Positions 53,910-56,010 of a stretch of 56,010 bases of DNA are shown here, one piece after another. Location of the stretch: contig CALFDU010000034.1 of NCBI GenBank assembly GCA_937950315.1, positions 1 to 56,010 of the forward strand. Reading direction: 5' to 3'. Positions within the stretch are counted from its first letter, which is position 1. The number at the start of each line of letters is the position of its first letter. Made by a program: the position numbers and the translations under genes. The notes under the pieces are model-generated. The model had not been told where the DNA came from and ran no database searches. It saw only the letters and a program-made list of their open reading frames with translations. Origin of the DNA: an uncultured Saprospiraceae bacterium. GTDB taxonomy: Bacteria > Bacteroidota > Bacteroidia > Chitinophagales > Saprospiraceae.

Positions 53910-54602
53910 ATGTTAACCAATGCACAACTTGACGAAAGAGTCGAGTTTTTAGAGAAAGTGAAATTGTTTAAAGGATTGGAATTAGAAGCGCTGCAGAACA
54001 TAGCAGACATGACCGAAGAGTTCAATGTATCTAAGGGCAAGCCTATTTACAAGATCGGTGAAGAAATCGATTGCCTCTACATTTTAATCAGAGGTATGAT
54101 CAAGATTTCTAAAGAAAGTGATGAAAAGAGAGAAGTAATCAAATCAATCATGAGCCCAATGGCAGTTTTTGGTGAGTCAACCATTTACAACATGCCTATT
54201 ATGGTTGATACTGCCATTGCACTTGAAAAAGATGTAAGATGTCTGAGACTTAAGATCAAAGACCTTAAATCAGCAATGAAGGAGAACTGGGATCTTGCAT
54301 CGAATGTAATTAACTTCTTAGGTCAAAGAAAGTCAATTTCAGAACAAAGATTTGAATCTGTAGTATTGAACGACGCTAGGACGAGAATCATTGAATTCCT
54401 TAAAGAAAACGCAAACAAATTAGGTCAAAGAATTGGCTATGAAATGTTGATCAAGCACAGCTTAACACAACAAGACATCGCTAATTTTACTGGGACTTCA
54501 AGACAAACAGTTACTTCGGTACTGAACGATCTTAGAAAGACCAATCAGATCTATTTTAAAAGAAAGAGCATATTGATCAGGGACATTGCCAACCTATCTT
54601 AG
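53910..54602 (+). CDS. Crp/Fnr-family transcriptional regulator
   Basis: 230 residues. The N-terminal half is a cyclic-nucleotide-binding-like barrel (LFKGLELEALQNIADMTEEF, in outline; IYKIGEEIDCLYILIRGMIK), and a C-terminal winged helix follows (LTQQDIANFTGTSRQTVTSVLNDL, in outline). The effector pocket lacks an obvious RXS-type cAMP motif, so the ligand is unknown. No Cys cluster is seen for a Fe-S center. Alone in its transcript, ended by the terminator at 54635-54664. The target genes are unknown. Confidence 0.85.
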   Translation: MLTNAQLDERVEFLEKVKLFKGLELEALQNIADMTEEFNVSKGKPIYKIGEEIDCLYILIRGMIKISKESDEKREVIKSIMSPMAVFGESTIYNMPIMVDTAIALEKDVRCLRLKIKDLKSAMKENWDLASNVINFLGQRKSISEQRFESVVLNDARTRIIEFLKENANKLGQRIGYEMLIKHSLTQQDIANFTGTSRQTVTSVLNDLRKTNQIYFKRKSILIRDIANLS

Positions 54603-54634
54603 ACGCTTTCTTTTAGCTAGAAATTTAAAATATC

Positions 54635-54664
54635 AAAGGGGACTAGAAATAGTCCCCTTTTTTC
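54635..54664 (+). terminator. intrinsic terminator after the Crp/Fnr gene
   Basis: Ten-base arms AAAGGGGACT and AGTCCCCTTT around a 6-nt loop, then TTTT. Strong stem. Confidence 0.88.
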
Positions 54665-54686
54665 TGAAATATTAATAATATTAATA

Positions 54687-54694
54687 TAAATTTG
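54687..54694 (+). promoter_or_regulatory. -7 element of tRNA-Ser
   Basis: TAAATTTG matches TAnnTTTG, 27 nt before the tRNA. No -33 TTG. Confidence 0.5.
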
Positions 54695-54721
54695 CAGTCG
54701 CTTAAAAAGCCAAAGATGCCA

Positions 54722-54809
54722 GGAAGAGTGGCAGAGCTGGTTTAATGCACCGGTCTTGAAAACCGGCGTGCCTTCACGGGCACCGGGGGTTCGAATCCCT
54801 CCTCTTCCG
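54722..54809 (+). tRNA. tRNA-Ser (anticodon TGA)
   Basis: 88 nt. The acceptor arms GGAAGAG and CTCTTCC pair fully, with discriminator G at 54809. The anticodon stem CCGGT/ACCGG encloses CTTGAAA, giving anticodon TGA at 54757-54759, which reads UCA serine codons. A long variable arm typical of tRNA-Ser and a GGTTCGAAT T-loop are present. An ATG-started minus-strand frame across it is spurious. Confidence 0.95.
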
Positions 54810-54812
54810 CTT

Positions 54813-54845
54813 AAAGGTCTTGCACGAGGTGTAAGGCCTTTTTTT
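54813..54845 (+). terminator. terminator after tRNA-Ser
   Basis: Arms AAAGGTCTTGCAC and GTGTAAGGCCTTT pair with two G-U wobbles, followed by a T-run to 54845. Confidence 0.75.
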
Positions 54846-54970
54846 ATGCCATATTCAGTCGTTAAAACCACTAAATCAGGGCTTCCCCTTACTAGTTTAT
54901 TGATGATTTATAGTTAATTTGAGCTCGCTACTTAACCATAGCCTAACAACCGCAAGTAAACTGTTTAACC

Positions 54971-54990
54971 GCCCAATAATAATATTGGGC
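54971..54990. repeat. inverted repeat upstream of the secreted Ig-like gene
   Basis: Eight-base arms GCCCAATA and TATTGGGC with loop ATAA, 13 nt before the ATG at 55004. It could be an operator or a leader stem. Confidence 0.4.
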
Positions 54991-55003
54991 CAACTTTAAT
55001 TTG

Positions 55004-56010
55004 ATGCACCTTAAAAAGAGTATTCTAATAGTACTGCAATTGTTTGCATGTAGTTTTTTTGTAGCCTATGGTCAAACGTTTGATGCAGGTTGTCAGACGG
55101 CAGGAGATGCAACACTTGGTCCAGATCGAAAAGATTTTGTAGGAGCACATAGTGGATCATCTATGATGAACTTTGATTTGCCTCCAGCCAGTGATTTTGA
55201 TGCCTGCAAAAAAATATCGGAAGTAACGGTTGAAATAACAATCAACGATATTGACCTAAGTGGAATCATAGATCCTTTTTGCACACCAGCTCAATTTTAT
55301 ATAAACATGTATGTTGATTCTGATTTGTCTTTTGATGAATCTAGTATCGCCACTTCTAATATTGTTGATGAGTTTTTTGAATTTAATTGGGCTAACCTAA
55401 ATGGCACTTATACTTACGATTGCAATATACCCGCTGGTTTAGATTTTGAAGATGTTTTTGGTGTTGATCTTGTTCCGGTTATAAATCCTGGGAACTGTCC
55501 GGCATTTCAAGATTTAATTGTCAATGGGGAGATTGTTTTGGACTACGAAGTATGTGTAACAGGAGTAGTAGATGATGCTGGTCCTTTGCCTCTGGCTGTA
55601 GCCAATACAGTAGATGATGAAGTTTGTGAAGGAGTTCCTATCGCACTCTTTGAAGATGGTGGCGACGCTACTGTCTGGGCTTGGTCTGGTCCCAATGGAT
55701 GGACGAGTTCTGGGTTTTCCACCTTTGTAGAAGCAGATGATGTTGTGGCAGCAGCAGCAGGGGTTTACACTGTCACGGTCACTGATGACCAAGGATGTAC
55801 CAATACAGATGAAATCACCATATCTGTTTTATCCCCACCAAGTGCAACAGCAGATGCTGTTACCCTTGCGGTGTGCCCGGGACAAGACATAGAACTGTTA
55901 GAAACGGGAGGCGATGCCATTGAATGGGCATGGACCGGTCCAATGGTATTTTCTTCTTCGGATCAGAATCCGATCATCACTGGCTCAACGGTAGACAATC
56001 TTGGGACGTA
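55004..56010 (+). CDS. large secreted Ig-like/PKD-like protein, 3' partial
   Basis: Open frame from ATG 55004 to the window edge without a stop (335 codons seen). A signal peptide (HLKKSILIVLQLFACSFFVA, then YGQ) is followed by a beta-rich head with paired Cys, then repeat modules: DEVCEGVPIALFEDGGDATV (in outline), WSGPNGWTSS, GVYTVTVTDDQGC, and a second copy starting AVCPGQDIELLETGGDA. Such Cys-Gly...Gly-Gly-Asp...Trp-Trp modules are repeated in giant T9SS-secreted adhesins of Bacteroidota. The C-terminal sorting domain would lie outside the window. Confidence 0.75.
   Translation, partial: MHLKKSILIVLQLFACSFFVAYGQTFDAGCQTAGDATLGPDRKDFVGAHSGSSMMNFDLPPASDFDACKKISEVTVEITINDIDLSGIIDPFCTPAQFYINMYVDSDLSFDESSIATSNIVDEFFEFNWANLNGTYTYDCNIPAGLDFEDVFGVDLVPVINPGNCPAFQDLIVNGEIVLDYEVCVTGVVDDAGPLPLAVANTVDDEVCEGVPIALFEDGGDATVWAWSGPNGWTSSGFSTFVEADDVVAAAAGVYTVTVTDDQGCTNTDEITISVLSPPSATADAVTLAVCPGQDIELLETGGDAIEWAWTGPMVFSSSDQNPIITGSTVDNLGT

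Noticed and set aside
54617-54871. A minus-strand frame of 84 codons across the tRNA gene.
   Set aside because: It lies antisense to a well-formed tRNA-Ser and two terminators; its composition reflects the tRNA.
1-56010. CRISPR arrays, insertion sequences, integrases or phage genes.
   Set aside because: None was found: no regularly spaced repeats, transposase motifs or flanking target duplications were seen.

Overview
The window looks like a chromosomal segment of a Bacteroidota bacterium, most like the Saprospiria or marine Flavobacteriia-type lineages; the placement below phylum is a guess. The evidence is AT-rich DNA, several proteins with type IX secretion (T9SS) C-terminal signals, a FecR/ECF-sigma/TonB-receptor/DUF4249 surface module, OmpA proteins with PD40 or thrombospondin type 3 repeats, an HU-CCDC81/SPOR protein, and promoters of the Bacteroidota type (TTG, 17-23 nt, TAnnTTTG). 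There is no CRISPR array, insertion sequence or phage gene. Gene density is high: no stretch over 300 bases lacks a gene, and the longest gap (266 bases, 48680-48945) separates the sigma factor from its anti-sigma factor.

Layout. 1-2312: the end of an OmpA/PD40 protein and an HU-CCDC81/SPOR cell-envelope protein. 2372-9934: a diheme peroxidase-like lipoprotein, a sugar nucleotidyltransferase, a metallo-beta-lactamase-fold hydrolase, lumazine synthase, a TPR membrane protein, pyruvate dehydrogenase E1 alpha, and divergently recF plus a DciA-like DUF721 gene. 9990-17756: a secreted subtilase, an outer-membrane barrel, RecQ, a glycosyltransferase, GlyA and TruA. 17761-23811: two tandem secreted arylsulfotransferase-like proteins, a pappalysin-like protease, a YkgJ cysteine-cluster protein and a gamma-carbonic-anhydrase-like protein. 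23812-31702: an SPFH protein, then four tandem FG-GAP/ASPIC (CRTAC1-like) secreted proteins in one apparent operon. 31703-43564: RecN, FabI, a CYTH protein, a sorbosone-dehydrogenase-like lipoprotein, an aminotransferase, acetyl-CoA synthetase, an acyl-CoA carboxylase beta subunit and a half-length asparaginase. 43749-56010: an OmpA/TSP3 porin-like protein, PurE, ribosomal protein S16, an unrecognised helical protein, the ECF sigma/FecR/TonB-receptor/DUF4249 module, a Crp/Fnr regulator, tRNA-Ser(TGA), and the start of a large secreted Ig-like protein that runs off the right edge.

How the genes fit together. Housekeeping genes (recF, recN, recQ, fabI, glyA, purE, rpsP, truA, acs, pdhA, ribH) are interspersed with surface and secreted functions. 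The two most unusual accessory blocks are the four-gene FG-GAP operon, whose products all end in a beta-rich domain with Cys-(Gly/Asn)-Asn at the C-terminus, and the arylsulfotransferase pair. Smaller signals are a structured 3' region with a possible 22-codon ORF (4894-5000), a terminator-like hairpin in the rpsP leader, and a 15-base motif shared upstream of fecR and the TonB receptor gene. All functional calls rest on reading motifs in the sequence and on remembered family features; no database search was run.
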